Source of the DNA: Aedes albopictus
Lineage: Eukaryota; Arthropoda; Insecta; Diptera; Culicidae
Length of the DNA: 64,000 bases
Direction of reading: 5' to 3'
NCBI RefSeq assembly: GCF_035046485.1
Contig: NC_085137.1
Span: 17,513,346-17,577,345, forward strand
The position numbers and the translations under genes are program-made. The notes below the pieces were generated by a model that saw only the letters and a program-made list of their open reading frames with translations, made no database searches and was not told the origin of the DNA. Shown here in pieces: positions 9,253 through 21,001 of the stretch. How positions within the stretch are numbered: the first letter of the stretch is position 1; the number at the start of each line of letters is the position of its first letter.

Positions 9253-12200
9253 ATGTTTCTGAAGGAATACCTTCAGAAATACTGTCAGAATTTTTCCAGG
9301 AGTTTTTTCTTTATGATTTCTCCAAAAATTCTTACAGACATTTTTAAGAAATTCCTCTTGGATTTCTCCAGGAGTTCTTCCAAACGTTTCTTCAAGGATG
9401 CAATTCAAATCAAAACTGCCTCACAAAAAATCGAAGTTTAATTCAGAAATTACTGTGGGGGTTTCCTTAAGAAATTTATAAATTGTTCCAGCAAGTTTTT
9501 CAGAAACTATTGCTTTAATTTCTCCAGAGGTTCCTTCAGGAATTTATTCAGGGATTTTCTTGGCGAATTATTAAAAAAATCCTCTAGATTTTTTTCTGGA
9601 AGTTCCTCCAGGGATTTCTCCACTAGTTTCTTCGGGTTTTCTTTCAGACCTTCCTTCAAGAATTCTTTCAGATTTCTTTTCAATAGTTTCTTTTAACAAT
9701 TCCTCCATAAATTATTCCAGAATATATTCCCAAGTATTTTTCAAGGAACTTGTCTATTAATACTTGCAGGGGATTCTTCAGTTCTTCCAGATATTATTTC
9801 AAGAATTCAAAATTTCTTTTTTATTTCTATTTCGTCAGTGGTTCTTAAAAGAATTCCTCCTTTATTTTTGGTTTTTGCAGGATTTTCTGCAGAAATTTAT
9901 TCAGGTACTAGTTTAGGGATTTTTATATACAAATCTCTCAGAAATTGTATAAGACTTTTCTGACAATTCCTTCAGCCAAATCTCCACGAGTTCTTCAAGG
10001 GACTCTCTCAGAAAATCCATTAGTATCTTTGTCTGCGATTTGCGCACACGTTCTTGAGAGCTTACCTAAGAAATTCCATCACGGATTTTTTTCCAGAAAT
10101 TCCTCAAACAAAAAATGTAAGAATTACTTGTTCGTGCAATTTCTGACAGAACTTCTAAGAAATCTCTGAAGGAATATCTGCACAAATATAAAGACATCAC
10201 AGGAGATATTTTTGATGGAAACGCAGAAGCAATTGAAAAAAAAAATCCTTGTAGGAATTTCTGCAGGAATCACTGAAGGAATTTCTCCAAGAATTCTTGG
10301 AGAAACGCTGGGAAGAATTTCTGAAAAATCCTAGCGAGATTCGTCAAGAAATTTTAGAAGAATATCTGATTTTTGAAGAAAATCCTTGCTGAAACTCCAG
10401 CAGAAATTTCTAAAATTATGAAAAAGTCTCTGGAGATAAAACTGTCTCCTTAAAGGAGTTTCAGAAAAAATCCCTGGAAGAACCCTGAATGAACCCCTGA
10501 AGGATTTTCAGAAGACATCTTCAGTAGAATCCCTGTAGAAATCTTAAGAGGTACTTTTGAATGAATCTGGAGGAATATCTGAAAAAAAATAAAGGAATTA
10601 CAGAAGGAATTCATGAAGAAACTTCTCGGGAAACCCTTGGTGGGGTTCCTAGAAAAAAGTATTGACAAGTTTGTAGGCAAAATTTCAGGAAAAAAACTAT
10701 TAATAAAATTCTTTGAGGATTTTCTGAAAGTAATTCTGGAGAAATTTATAAGTGTCTGCAAAGATCCCTAGAATATGCTCTTAAGATATTTCTAACGGAA
10801 CTTCCTAAGAAATATTTATGAATTGAGTCCTTGAAGAATAATTTAAGGATTAGCATCAAGATTATCTGTATGAATCCCTGAAGAAATTTCAGGACACATT
10901 CATACGAGAATTTTCTACTTCCTAGAGCAATTCCTGAACAAATAACAAGTGAACTTCTTGGAGAAATATCAAACAAATTTCTGAAGGAATCTCTGGAAAA
11001 TTTTCTGAAGAAATCAATGAAAGACTATTTGTAAGAATTTCTAAGGGTAAGAATTTCCGATGACAAAATTTTCAAACGAGTCCCTAGAAGAATTTCAACA
11101 GTTATACCTGGTAGAGTTTCAGTAGAAATCCACAGAAATCCACTTAAAAGAATTCTTGGAGAAATTTCCGGAGAAATATATTACTTTAGAGATACCGCTA
11201 CGTTTTTGTTGCCGGTTGGTTGGGTTGTCGGGCTTGGTGGATTTTGGCTGGAAGGTGATCATCAGTTGGTGTGTGGGATTCTAAGGGTTATTTTTGGAAA
11301 GATCAATAAAACATTTCCTTTGAATTTTTGGACAAATGTATGGAGGAATTTCATCAGGAATGTTTGAAAGAATCTCCTGGAAAATTTACAAAACAATCCC
11401 TGGAAGGATTTCTAAAGGAATCTTTGTAAGAATTTCTGAAGCAGTCTGTGGATGATTTTCTGAAGAAGTCCTTGGAGAAATTTCTGGAGGAACCTTTGAT
11501 TTCCGTAAAGCATTTCTGAGGAAATCTTCGTACGGATTCCAGAAAAAACCTTTGGATAAATTCCTCATAAACCCATGGAAGCTTTTCCAGAGGATTTTTT
11601 AGAGAAATTTCTGGAGGATTCTCTGATTAAAATTCCGAAGGAAATTCTAGAGGGAATGTGAAAGCAATGCATAGATGATTTTTTTTAACTTTCAAAAAGA
11701 GATGAACCAGTCCAAAGTTACAAGTCTCTCTAATAAAACGAATTGAATTGAATTATAACTTTCAAAAGTAATCCGTGGAAGACTTCCCGAAAGGAACTCC
11801 TGGAGGATTTCTAAAGTAAATAATCCATAGAAGGTTTTCATAATTCATAAAATATATCTGGGGTAATCTCTAGAAAACTATAGAAAAAAATCTAAAGGAA
11901 ACTGAAATTTTTAGAAAATTCTATTGAAAAATTCCAATTTCCCAGAGAAATCTTCAAAGGCATTTCTGGCAAAATTTCTTAAAAATGTTTAGAATATTTT
12001 CTGAAAGAATCGTCGAAGAAATTTCTAAAGAAATGGACTTCTGAAGTTATCCATCCATGCATGGTTTTTGAATGAATCCTTCGATACTTTTCTGAATCAA
12101 TCACTCAAAGAATCTTCGATGATATCACTTAAGGATTGCTGAAGAAAATCCTGGAGGAATTTTCAAAGCAATCCATGCAAGATTGTTCTGAATAATCGCT

Positions 12201-12440
12201 TGCGATATTTCGGAGGAATAACTAGTGAAATATCTGAATCAGTCCCTGTAAGAAACTAAATAAATCTTTGAAGAAAATTTTCAAAAAAAAATCGTTGATA
12301 GATTAAAAAAAAATCCGTGGAGGAGTTTCAGGAGGGATTTCTGGGGTTATCCTTGAAAAAAATCCTAGAAATCACGGGACGAATTTAAAAAAAATCCCCT
12401 GATATTTAATTTATTTGGGCGAAATTTTGAAGGAATTCCT
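9253..12440. repeat. Degenerate ~12-bp-period satellite (type 1) with a central strand switch
   Basis: Over 3 kb the sequence is built from diverged units like GGAATTTCTGAA. From 9253 to about 10150 the pyrimidine-rich form (TTCCTTCAGAAATT) is on the plus strand; from about 10240 to 12440 the purine-rich form (CTGAAGGAATTTCT) is. Short frames here reflect the repeat, not genes. Interruptions include a micro-retroposon at 11698 and a non-repetitive stretch near 11195-11300. Confidence 0.75.
11698..11755 (+). mobile_element. Micro-retroposon: 58-bp hairpin 3' end with 12-bp TSD
   Basis: TAACTTTCAAAA is exact at 11686-11697 and 11756-11767. The insert starts AGAGATGAACCAG, pairs AGAGA with a later TCTCT, and ends in a GAATT-type tail. 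A second independent insertion of the same module is at 26233. It is best read as an extremely 5'-truncated copy of a LINE or SINE 3' end. Confidence 0.75.
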
Positions 12441-12797
12441 GGAAGATATCCCAACATCAGAGAAGTTTTTGTTGCACGGATGAGGGCACAAAAATGTGGA
12501 ATACTCACAAAGGTAACTTAAATTTTCTACATATCGTAGAAAACAAGTTTATCTTATACCCAGAATAGTGGAAGAAAAATACCGCATTGATGCTAAAGCT
12601 TGGCTTATTCACAAGTGCTATTTTTCTTAAAAGCATGAGTGCGCAAACATATGAAAAATCACAAAGCAGATTTGAAATGGCCATATAGGTGATTGAAATA
12701 TATTCAGGATGCGAAAGTATACATTCCAATATCATAAATGAGATTTTTTTTTACTCGTTTGTTTTGCTGAGATTTGTAAGGGTGTAATACATCTAAA

Positions 12798-12964
12798 CCC
12801 AAGTAACACACATGTTATATAAAAGTTACAACAGCGCAAGTTTTGGTTGTATTGAAGTTTATTTTACGTTATTTCAACACAATGTTAGAATTACGTAAAA
12901 TAAACTTCTATACAACCAAAACTTGCGCTGTCGTAACTCTATTATAACATGTGTGTTGCTTGGG
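12798..12964. mobile_element. Foldback MITE (167 bp)
   Basis: The left arm begins CCCAAGTAACACACATG and the right arm ends in its near-perfect reverse complement. The arms pair over about 70 bp with few mismatches, leaving a short AT-rich loop. No coding capacity and no clear target-site duplication. Confidence 0.8.
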
Positions 12965-13069
12965 AATACAAATGAGCAAAAGTTCTAATATCGCAAATGA
13001 GATTGAAAAGTTGAAATGTTTGGTAGATTTAGCATCAGGGGGTTTCAGAGGCGTACAAAGGTGGTTCAG

Positions 13070-13323
13070 GGCGTTACGAAAGTTTCGCAGGCTCTCATGT
13101 GAGCTGTAGAGACATGAGACACTACACCGTCTTCAACCAGAGGTTGTACAGACTGAACAAGCACTAACATATGACAACGGACAATACACATAACACCCAG
13201 TGGCCCAGTGGAGAATTTTCTGTTTGACGAAAAGTTTTCCCCGACTGGAACGGGAATCGAACCCACACTCCGCGGTTTACGAAACGCCTAGATGACTGAC
13301 GCCTCTAGCCGCACGGCCACGAG
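13070..13323 (-). mobile_element. tRNA-derived SINE, minus strand
   Basis: On the minus strand 13323-13246 reads as a tRNA-like head: an A-box-like GTGGCCGTGCGGCTAGAGG followed about 45 bases later by a B-box-like GGGTTCGATTCCC. A conserved GTCGGGGAAAA segment follows, close to the one after the head of the SINE at 16169. The 3' limit near 13070 is uncertain. Confidence 0.65.
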
Positions 13324-13818
13324 TGACATGTTACAGGGCTTTCAGATGCGGTTCGATACGTTTCAGATGGTTTTAGCAAAGCTTCAGGACGTTCCAGGCT
13401 GATTACGTTTGTTGATTCGATGACATGAACTACTCTGATACTTTCAGACAGTGAATTAATTGCTGAATATAATATAGATGTATCAGCCTATTATGTGAGT
13501 ACGAACCTTATTCATAATACAGCGAGAGGTCATTAGTTTTTTCATTTAGATGACATCGATGCATCCTGCTAAACTGGAGACTGGTGATTTCCTTATAAAT
13601 CTGCCTTTCTACTACCTGAACCCACTAACATCAATCCCTTCTCAATCCTCCTACAGCTAGTGTTGTGTAATTCCAAGTTGGCACGCACTATGAAGTGAGG
13701 GTTGAATGATCGCATCATAACAGAAACACATTCTCAATACATTCTTCTTGAAACATACGATGAAATACGAAGCTCTGATTGCTTGACTTTTTATTCTACG
13801 TCTCACAATCATATAACA

Positions 13819-14444
13819 GCGCAACATTTTTTTGTCTCAAGAGCAAACTTATGTGACTCTGATAGATGTAAGGCCGCTGAATCCGAATCCGGGCTCAGAT
13901 TTGCTCCAGCACGTCACAATCTTGAGCTATACCTCTATATGTAGGGCAAAATATGCGATTTTGGGCGTTTTTGACTGCAAGGTAAATTGGTCAATTAACA
14001 TATAAATTAACGACTCATGCAAAATATTTCGTTTTACCAAATCAAATTTGATAGATTTAAGCATTTTATGTTAGTATGTAAACTTGTATGCGACTTTTGG
14101 AGGGTGACTTGTATGGGAAATATCGTACCTAACTTAAATCGCTTAAAAATATCAAATTCGATTTGGTAATCGAAATATTTTGCATGAGTCGTTAATTTAG
14201 ATATTAATTGACCAATTTACCTTTTGATTGCATTAAAAAATATTTTTTATGCTTGATGACTTGCAGTCAAAAAAGCCCAAAATCGCATATTTTGCCCTAT
14301 AAATTGAGGTATAGCTCCAAAATTGTGACGTGCTGGAGCAAATCTGAGCCCGGATTCGGATTCAGCGGCCCAAAATCTGTCAGAGACACATAAGTTTGCT
14401 CTTGAGACAGACCAAAAGTGAATTTTTGTTACGCTGTGTTGCGC
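13819..14444. mobile_element. Large foldback element (~626 bp) with ~250-bp arms
   Basis: GCGCAAC at 13819 is mirrored by GTTGCGC ending at 14444. The arms remain alignable to a loop near 14075-14120. Shared segments include GGCCGCTGAATCCGAATCC and AAATATGCGATTTTGGGC. Because the arms are so similar, the same peptide-like string is open on opposite strands in both; this is a consequence of the symmetry. Confidence 0.75.
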
Positions 14445-16160
14445 TCTAATATTGCAATTGACCCTTAATCGGGCCAAACTTGATGACGGTCATCTATTAG
14501 TGAGTATCATGATTTCTGCATCGGAGTGACGGTAACGTCCATTGGGCTACTATTGAGATTTACAAAGAATGAGCGTGGTAGGAGATCTTATCGTTAGATT
14601 CTGAATATATTGAACAGAACAAATTTAAAACTTTAGACTCTAACTATACATTTGAGCGCTACTGCTGAACTTAAAAGAAGCAAATTGGCTTCGTTTTCTT
14701 TACGATAACCCACTGTGCCCTAGTCGATGTCGGCCTATAGCATACTCATCCTTAGATTGGCACAACGTGCAAATATTGAACGCAAACACCTTCTTCCACC
14801 ACACCACTAGTTACATGTAGAGTCGGTGCCGCTCCTAGCGACGACGACAGTAGATACCGAGAGTGTGGTAATGAATAAAGATGATTACTCTCGTGGGCTG
14901 CTAGATCTTTTTTATGTCTAGCAAGTATACACTGATTAAATATGCAAATGGCACCGACCGACCGACGACCGATCGAGGAGGAGGCTAGCAGCTAGACGAA
15001 TACCTAGGTACTCTCCAGCCCGCTTGGAAATGGGTGGTTCTCGGTTTCAATTTACGATCTGCGTGCGAACCGGTTCCCCAGCGACACTACTGCTGCTGCA
15101 GTAGGTATAGTGCAAATAATCAAACGCGTGACCCATTTAGTGCCCTTGACCAACTAAGTCACTTTCAATGCTGGCTTGGCTGGTGGTGAGGAAAATTGAT
15201 ACCCTTTTTTTAAATGATGGATGGATTTTCATCTTTCGCATGGAGCAACGATTAAAATCTACACCGGTTTGCGTTGGTAAGCTGGTAATCTACGTACAGT
15301 GTAGGAAAATTGCTTTGCAACTTTTCGGGTTTTTCTTAGAAAATTTACCATTGGAATAATGTTAGATTTTAGTTGGCAATGAAATGGTTCAGCCAAAATC
15401 GATACATAATTTCAGAGAGTACGCCAAAAAATATCTTGCAGTTATTAAATAAATTTTTAAAATAGTTTTGTTTGAAAAAATAAATGCTTATTGGAAAATA
15501 ATAGGAAATATGTTTAAAGAATTCTTCTCAAACTATGACGATGCTGTTGCAAAATTTGTTTTCAGTAAACTTTTCTACATTATCTTTCATTCTTACAATG
15601 TGAAAAATATTTCCTAGATATAGAATTATACCTCAAGTCTTGTGAGAAATATTTTAACCACAGCTGTACAGGGGCGTCAGAATTTGCTCTTCAGTTGTGC
15701 CGTAATCGAACCTGCACGCGCGATTCGCTCCAACGGATGGGGTCTGTCAATACATTGACTAGAGTTTAGTCAATGCATACAACCAATCGACGACGACGTT
15801 GATGGAGCGCATGTGACCGGCGCGTGCTGAATTGCGGAAGGGCACGACTCAATGGAATTACGAATAAAGGAGGAATGAAACGAATATTGGATGAGCTCTA
15901 TGCAGATGAGCTTACGATCGATGCGGTGAATATTGCGGATTCTGAAGTTTTCTAGAATGTGTTAAAATTGATTCATTAATAATAGCTAATAAACTTAATT
16001 GACAATGACCTGGGGTTATATCTAACTGATTCTGTACCGGAATTGAAATATTTTTACGAAATCGTATACATATTACAAAAACACGTAAGGGTTTCTTTTG
16101 AACACCCTATTATACGATCTACCATGGGCGAGTGATTGCAAAATCATGTACTCCTACCTC
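14445..16160. other. Stretch with no recognised gene or repeat
   Basis: Mixed-composition sequence that looks more unique than its neighbours, with a GC-richer part at about 14740-15130 containing GACCGACCGACGACCGATCG. It probably lies within the large first intron of the downstream ABCG gene (inference), so it could hold regulatory DNA, but no motif can be claimed. Confidence 0.35.
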
Positions 16161-16168
16161 TTTATTAG

Positions 16169-16431
16169 GGTCTCCAGTTAGCCTAGTGGTTAAGGCTATG
16201 GATCGCCAATCCGGAGACGGCGGGCTCGATTCCCGTTCCGGTCGGGAAAATTATCTCGACTCCCTGGGCATAGTGTATCATTGTCCTTGCCTCACAATAT
16301 ACAAATGCATGCAATGACAGGCAAAGAATGCCCTTCAATTAATAACTGTAGAAGTGCTCAAAAAACACTAAGTTGAAGCGATGCAGGCCAAGACCCAGTG
16401 GGGACGTAGAGCCATAAAGAAGAAGAAGAAG
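16169..16431 (+). mobile_element. Feilai-type tRNA-derived SINE
   Basis: The head has an A box within TTAGCCTAGTGGTTAAGGC and a B box in GGGCTCGATTCCC, followed by CCGGTCGGGAAAATTATC, a conserved block after the head in mosquito SINEs. The element ends in an AAG repeat. TTTATTAG flanks it on both sides (16161-16168 and 16437-16444) as an 8-bp target-site duplication. It has no coding content. Confidence 0.8.
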
Positions 16432-16444
16432 TAACTTTTATTAG

Positions 16445-17229
16445 CCTCGAAAGATCACATCAAGAAAAAAATCATCATTCAAATTGCTCTAAATGGTATT
16501 GTGCAGTGAGGTTGCGATTGAACCAAAATCGATGCTCAACTAGGTTGCGAACGATTTGTATGAACACTAACCTTACTTTGCAGCTTTGCACTGAATAAAC
16601 GCTTTTAACGGTTTGAATGCACTCAACTGCATGCAACTCCAAAGCAAGTCAATAACAACATCCCGTCATCGGTACGTGCAGTAAAAACATTAACCTACAA
16701 AATGTATTATTACCATAACAGTAAATATATTTCTATTTACATACAACTACGACAGCATAAACAAATCAAAGCGCAAAACCACGTAAATCAGCACATTTTT
16801 GCGGCTATTACTTCAACTTACTCGAACCAATACACCCTACACAGTCCTACGCCCTAACTCAACAATCGACCATGGTCATCGTAACGGTACCCTTATCGCA
16901 CCGGCTAGCTGGCCACACTAACTTTTCTCAGTCCAATCGAAGCTCTTGAACTCGATTCCAGTCCAATCAGCTGCGCGTCCGCGTCTTACTGTACAGGGTG
17001 TAGGTGCACCACAAAGGGACGCGCAAGTGTATTTATGGGCCGAGTCAGTGCAAACATTTGATGTTTTGGTTTGAAATTTGATAACGCTGCCGGCGGTGTA
17101 CGTCATACGGTTCACTATCATCACTGTTAGTTGTGTGAGCAGGGTTGTCAGATGCTTTTTGTTTTGATGGGAATACAAAAAGCTTTATGTTCTGAATACA
17201 CTCCGTAACTCTTTCTTTTCTTAGAAATC
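16445..17229. other. Stretch with no recognised gene
   Basis: Non-coding, moderate GC between 16860 and 17110, no clear repeat structure. Nothing further can be said from the sequence. Confidence 0.35.
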
Positions 17230-17309
17230 ATTGGTGTCTTTGACAACATACCTTACGATGCAACACCGGAAGCCCCACGGTGACATGGTATACATCCAAT
17301 GATTACCAA

Positions 17310-17674
17310 TTGGATTTCACGGTTTGTCGGGCTCGTATGAAGTTGATCAAAATGGTACAGCCCAAGTGGAGTTAGTCCAAGAATCTTACTTTTGTAAGGG
17401 GGATTTTTATCCAGGAAACCTTTTGATCCCGGTGTTTGCTACTTTCAGTAAGAATGAAATGGCAAACTCGCGTGTCATGCCTCGAGCCTGTGTGCTTGTC
17501 AACAACGCAATCATTGCTACACTCCGCTCGGAACTAACCATCACAGATGTATGTCCTATCATAATTGATGTTCCTGTTGGAAAACTCAACAGGAAATACG
17601 TCCATTGCTCGGTTTGTGTACCACATAATGAACCAGAGACTGAGAGACTCCAGTTTTTTAAAGTACTTAAGTAG
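17310..17674 (+). pseudogene. LINE AP-endonuclease remnant
   Basis: An open stretch of about 116 residues matches the central endonuclease region of RNase H-bearing mosquito LINEs (MANSRVMPRACVLVNNAI is the most recognisable string). It lacks the N-terminal and C-terminal catalytic parts. The region around the string is repeated, with frameshifts, at 46405-46620. In an intact element this domain nicks the target DNA before reverse transcription. Confidence 0.6.
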
Positions 17675-18180
17675 TACAGATACTTAACATAGGCAACAGC
17701 CCATCATGTCTGCTAAAGAAGAAGTGTTAGACATAACACATTGCTCAAGCAGAATTAGTACCAAGTTGACAAAACGGCATGTGTCAGATGAAGAATCTTT
17801 ATCCGACCATCGCTACATCTTTTTTGAACACTTAAATGTTACTTAGAAAACCTTGCGTTTCAGGAATACCTGGTCAACCAACTAGAATCTCTTCACTGAT
17901 TTGGTTACGGCCAAATTTCATGGATACTCAACATCCATTGACACTCCAAGTGAGTTAGATGATGCCGTTGATACTACAACGGCCTTCATCATGAACGCTT
18001 TTAAAGAAGCTTGCCCCCTGCGGTATGTGCTCCCTGTTCAGTAAATAATGTTGAAAGAGTTGGAACAGGCGACGTTCGGCTGGTTCGGAGACTTTCAGGT
18101 GGGCTCGCAAGGCCTACAGGGAAGCTCTCCGGTCTGCTGAACGATCCGGCTGGAAAAACCTTTGTACACATGTTTCCAGT

Positions 18181-19086
18181 TTGAGAGAAGTCAGTCGGTT
18201 GAACAAAATCCTTGCGAAATCTAAGGATTTCCTAGTGAACGAGCTTCGTTTGTCAAATAGCGATCTGACTTCCTCTGATGAGGAAGTTCTGGAATCTTAT
18301 TCAGCACACACTTCCCTGGATGTGTGGATATTACATCTTCGGATGAACCTGATGTCTTTTCTTGTAGTTATGATTCCCTGGCCTCTGCTCGGAGTATTGT
18401 AACTATAGAATCGATTGAGTGGGCACTTAATAGCTTTGATCCTTTCAAATCTCCTGAAGCAGATGGGATTTATCCTATTTTGCTTCAGAAGGGATTTTAA
18501 TATTTCAAACTTGTTTTGAAAAAAATACTTGTTTGCAGTTTTGCTACAGGATATATTCCCAAATATTACTGTGAAGTTCATTCCGAAACTGGGTCGTGCG
18601 TCGTATGAAGAAGCAAAGAGTTTCAGACCTATCAGTTTGACCTCTTTTCTTCTGAAATGCTTAGAAGGCATTGTGGATCATCATATCCGTGATGTTCATC
18701 TGGCCAACGTGCCTCTTCATGTGAACCAACATGCTTACCAATCTGGTAAGTCCACAGTGACTCTTTTACACAAGGTTGTTTACGATATCGAGAAAGCATT
18801 TGCTCAAAAGCAATCCTGCTTGGGTGTTTCCTTAGATATCGAGGGTGCCTTTGACAACGTGCCTTTCGATGTCATTTTGGAAGCCACACGGGGTCATGAT
18901 ATATCTCCAATGATTTCCAATTGGATTCACGAAATGCTCAAAAACCGACATCTCTTCTTGACATTGCGTCAAGCGGCGATTAGGAAATTGAGTGTTTGTG
19001 GATGCCCCCAAGGAGGAGTCTTATCACCACTTTGGTGGAATCTCGTAGCAGATACGCTATTGAGGCAACTCAATAATAGCGGCTAA
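18181..19086 (+). pseudogene. LINE reverse transcriptase remnant
   Basis: Two frames together cover the start and middle of the RT domain. Motifs seen are FRPISLTSFLLKCLE (RT block 1-2), LDIEGAFDNV (catalytic block A) and GCPQGGVLSPLWWNL (block B). The frame stops at 19084-19086, just before the expected FADD catalytic box, which is missing because sequence from about 19090 to 19690 is degenerate and interrupted. A frameshift near 18500 separates the upstream linker from the domain. Confidence 0.8.
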
Positions 19087-19234
19087 GCATATGTGGTCAT
19101 AAACCTCAAATGATGCTTATTTTAAGGTCGTATTCTGCCTCGGAGAGCAGTTTACTCCATTACCTAAGAGACTTCAACTTTTGGTCCGCGTGCCCACAAA
19201 ATTTCCCATTCAAATAAACAATTCAAAAAAGTGT

Positions 19235-19655
19235 TACTTTTTAGGTGCCGGAAAACTGCAGGAGGCAAAACGCCTTTTTGGGTGAGGCAAAACGCCCGCT
19301 GGCATTTCCCGCTTTGACTTGTTGTGATATACCAAGGGGCTCCATCGAACTCTTCCCAGCAGCAATTAAAGGAGTTGGAGACACGTGGTAGTTCTATGGT
19401 TTGATTCCATATAATCAGCGCGCAATGTCTTAATTTCTGTGCGCTGCAAATTAGGGAATCTTCCAAATGTGGAAAATCGTCGTTTTTCACGCTTTTCTTT
19501 CGACAATAGCAACCGTTCTTGGGTTTAACCTGTTCAGTTTGAGTTCTAGTTTGCTTGCATCTAACGAAAACCTCCACAATATGATGAAATCGCGTGAAGG
19601 CGTTTTGCCCCCGGGGGGCGTTATGCCCGCAGTTCCCCTATTGTTCTTTTTACGG
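19235..19655. mobile_element. Probable short TIR element inside the LINE RT
   Basis: The left end has GGAGGCAAAACGCC and the right end GGCGTTTTGCCCCC in inverted orientation. It splits the RT core from its C-terminal part. The termini are diverged and no target-site duplication is clear. Confidence 0.45.
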
Positions 19656-19689
19656 AAAGGCGAAATCGTAATGGCGTTTGACCTTTGCG

Positions 19690-20097
19690 TCTCCTGTATT
19701 CTGAAATCGATGTGACTGAACAGGTAAAGTACGTTGGAGTTATTCTTGATTCCAAGCTTTCCTGGACACCTCACATTGAGTTCAGAATCAAGAAAGCTTG
19801 TATGACCTTCGGGCGATGCCGGCAAACCTTTGGTACAACTTGGGGTCTAAACCTAAGTATATCAAATGGATGGCCAATATTGGTCTAAGGATGTCTTGTG
19901 TAGTAGCAAAAGGGCGAAGTGAGAACGATCCATTAAAAATTAGGCCATCTCCAAAGGATGTGCCTAATGACGATGTCTGGAGCGTTCTTTTCAACTCCCT
20001 CTTAAAAACGGCTACGCAGTCTTTTGACAGTGAAACGATGTTTATTGACTGCCCAACGATTCGACACGGGATTAGTGTCTTCTTCAGGGGAAATTAA
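19690..20097 (+). pseudogene. LINE RT C-terminal (thumb) remnant
   Basis: The string VKYVGVILDSKLSWTPHIE is the conserved block after the RT active site in R1/LOA/I-group LINEs. It is followed, in a second frame, by LWYNLGSKPKYIKWM and then sequence with little recognisable content. At least one frameshift (near 19800) disrupts the reading frame. Confidence 0.7.
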
Positions 20098-20307
20098 CTT
20101 GGTCGTTCTGGTCTTGTGTTTTGTCTAACTGTATTTGTCCTGTTAATGTTTTGTTGGTACATGACTCAATGAATTGTTTTCACTTTTAACGGAAAATTCT
20201 AAAAGAAAGTTCTCTTTGACGTTCCCCCACTATACATTCATCTCAAACAAGAAGCACTTTCTTGCATTTACTGCCTATGGGTACCTGGTTTACTAGAGGA
20301 AACTCCT

Positions 20308-20700
20308 GTGAACTGCAGTGATTTTACAATTGCTTGTAATTTTCCATATAGGACATTTTCCACGAAATTCCCTTCCCGGGAAGAGTGGACATCAGGATTT
20401 CTGGAAAGAATTATTTCAGACGGCATCGTATGTTACATTGATGGCTCCCTTCTCGAAGGTCGAGCAGGTGCTGGTGTTTATTCTCGTGAGCTAAGGCTGT
20501 ATCAGTCTTACTCACTTGGTAGACACTGCACCGTTTTTCAGACCGAAATCTTTGCTCTTATGTGTGGAGTGCAATCGACACTTCTGTTCAGATAGCCAGG
20601 CTGCTATTAAAGCACTGGCGTCGGTCAACTCCAGGTCGAAGATAGTAATCGCTTGTCAAACTCAAATCGAGAAGCGGTATCGAAGTGTTGGGTGAAGCTT
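20308..20700 (+). pseudogene. LINE RNase H domain remnant
   Basis: The open frame includes VCYIDGSLLEGRAGAGVYS, with the first catalytic Asp, and TEIFALMCGVQS, with the catalytic Glu. A frameshift near 20590 leads into DSQAAIKALASV, the third conserved block (DSQAA). The region ends in an inverted duplication at 20703-20786. This domain would remove element RNA during replication. Confidence 0.75.
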
Positions 20701-20702
20701 CA

Positions 20703-20786
20703 AATTCAGTAACAAATTTTGAAAACGACGTATAATCAATGGTGTAGCATTGATTATACGTCGTTTTCAAAATTTGTTTCTGAATT
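20703..20786. repeat. Near-perfect 39-bp hairpin with 6-nt loop
   Basis: Left arm 20703-20741 and right arm 20748-20786 are reverse complements except for one position; the loop is GTGTAG. It lies inside the RNase H remnant and interrupts its reading frame. Confidence 0.9.
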
Positions 20787-21001
20787 GATATCTAGGCTGC
20801 CACTCAACACTAGCAATACTGGAATAGTTTGGAGCCATGTCGTCAAACAAAATTGTATTGTACTGAGCCATCTCCAGGGGTGGCGAAGTATCTAACTGAT
20901 CTGTCTAAGCAGAATTACAACATGCTGCTACTGCTGTGGTAAGAAGCTTTCACGGTTTACAGATCCCTTTTCAGGGCGCTGTTTGAGCCCATTGTGGTAC
21001 C

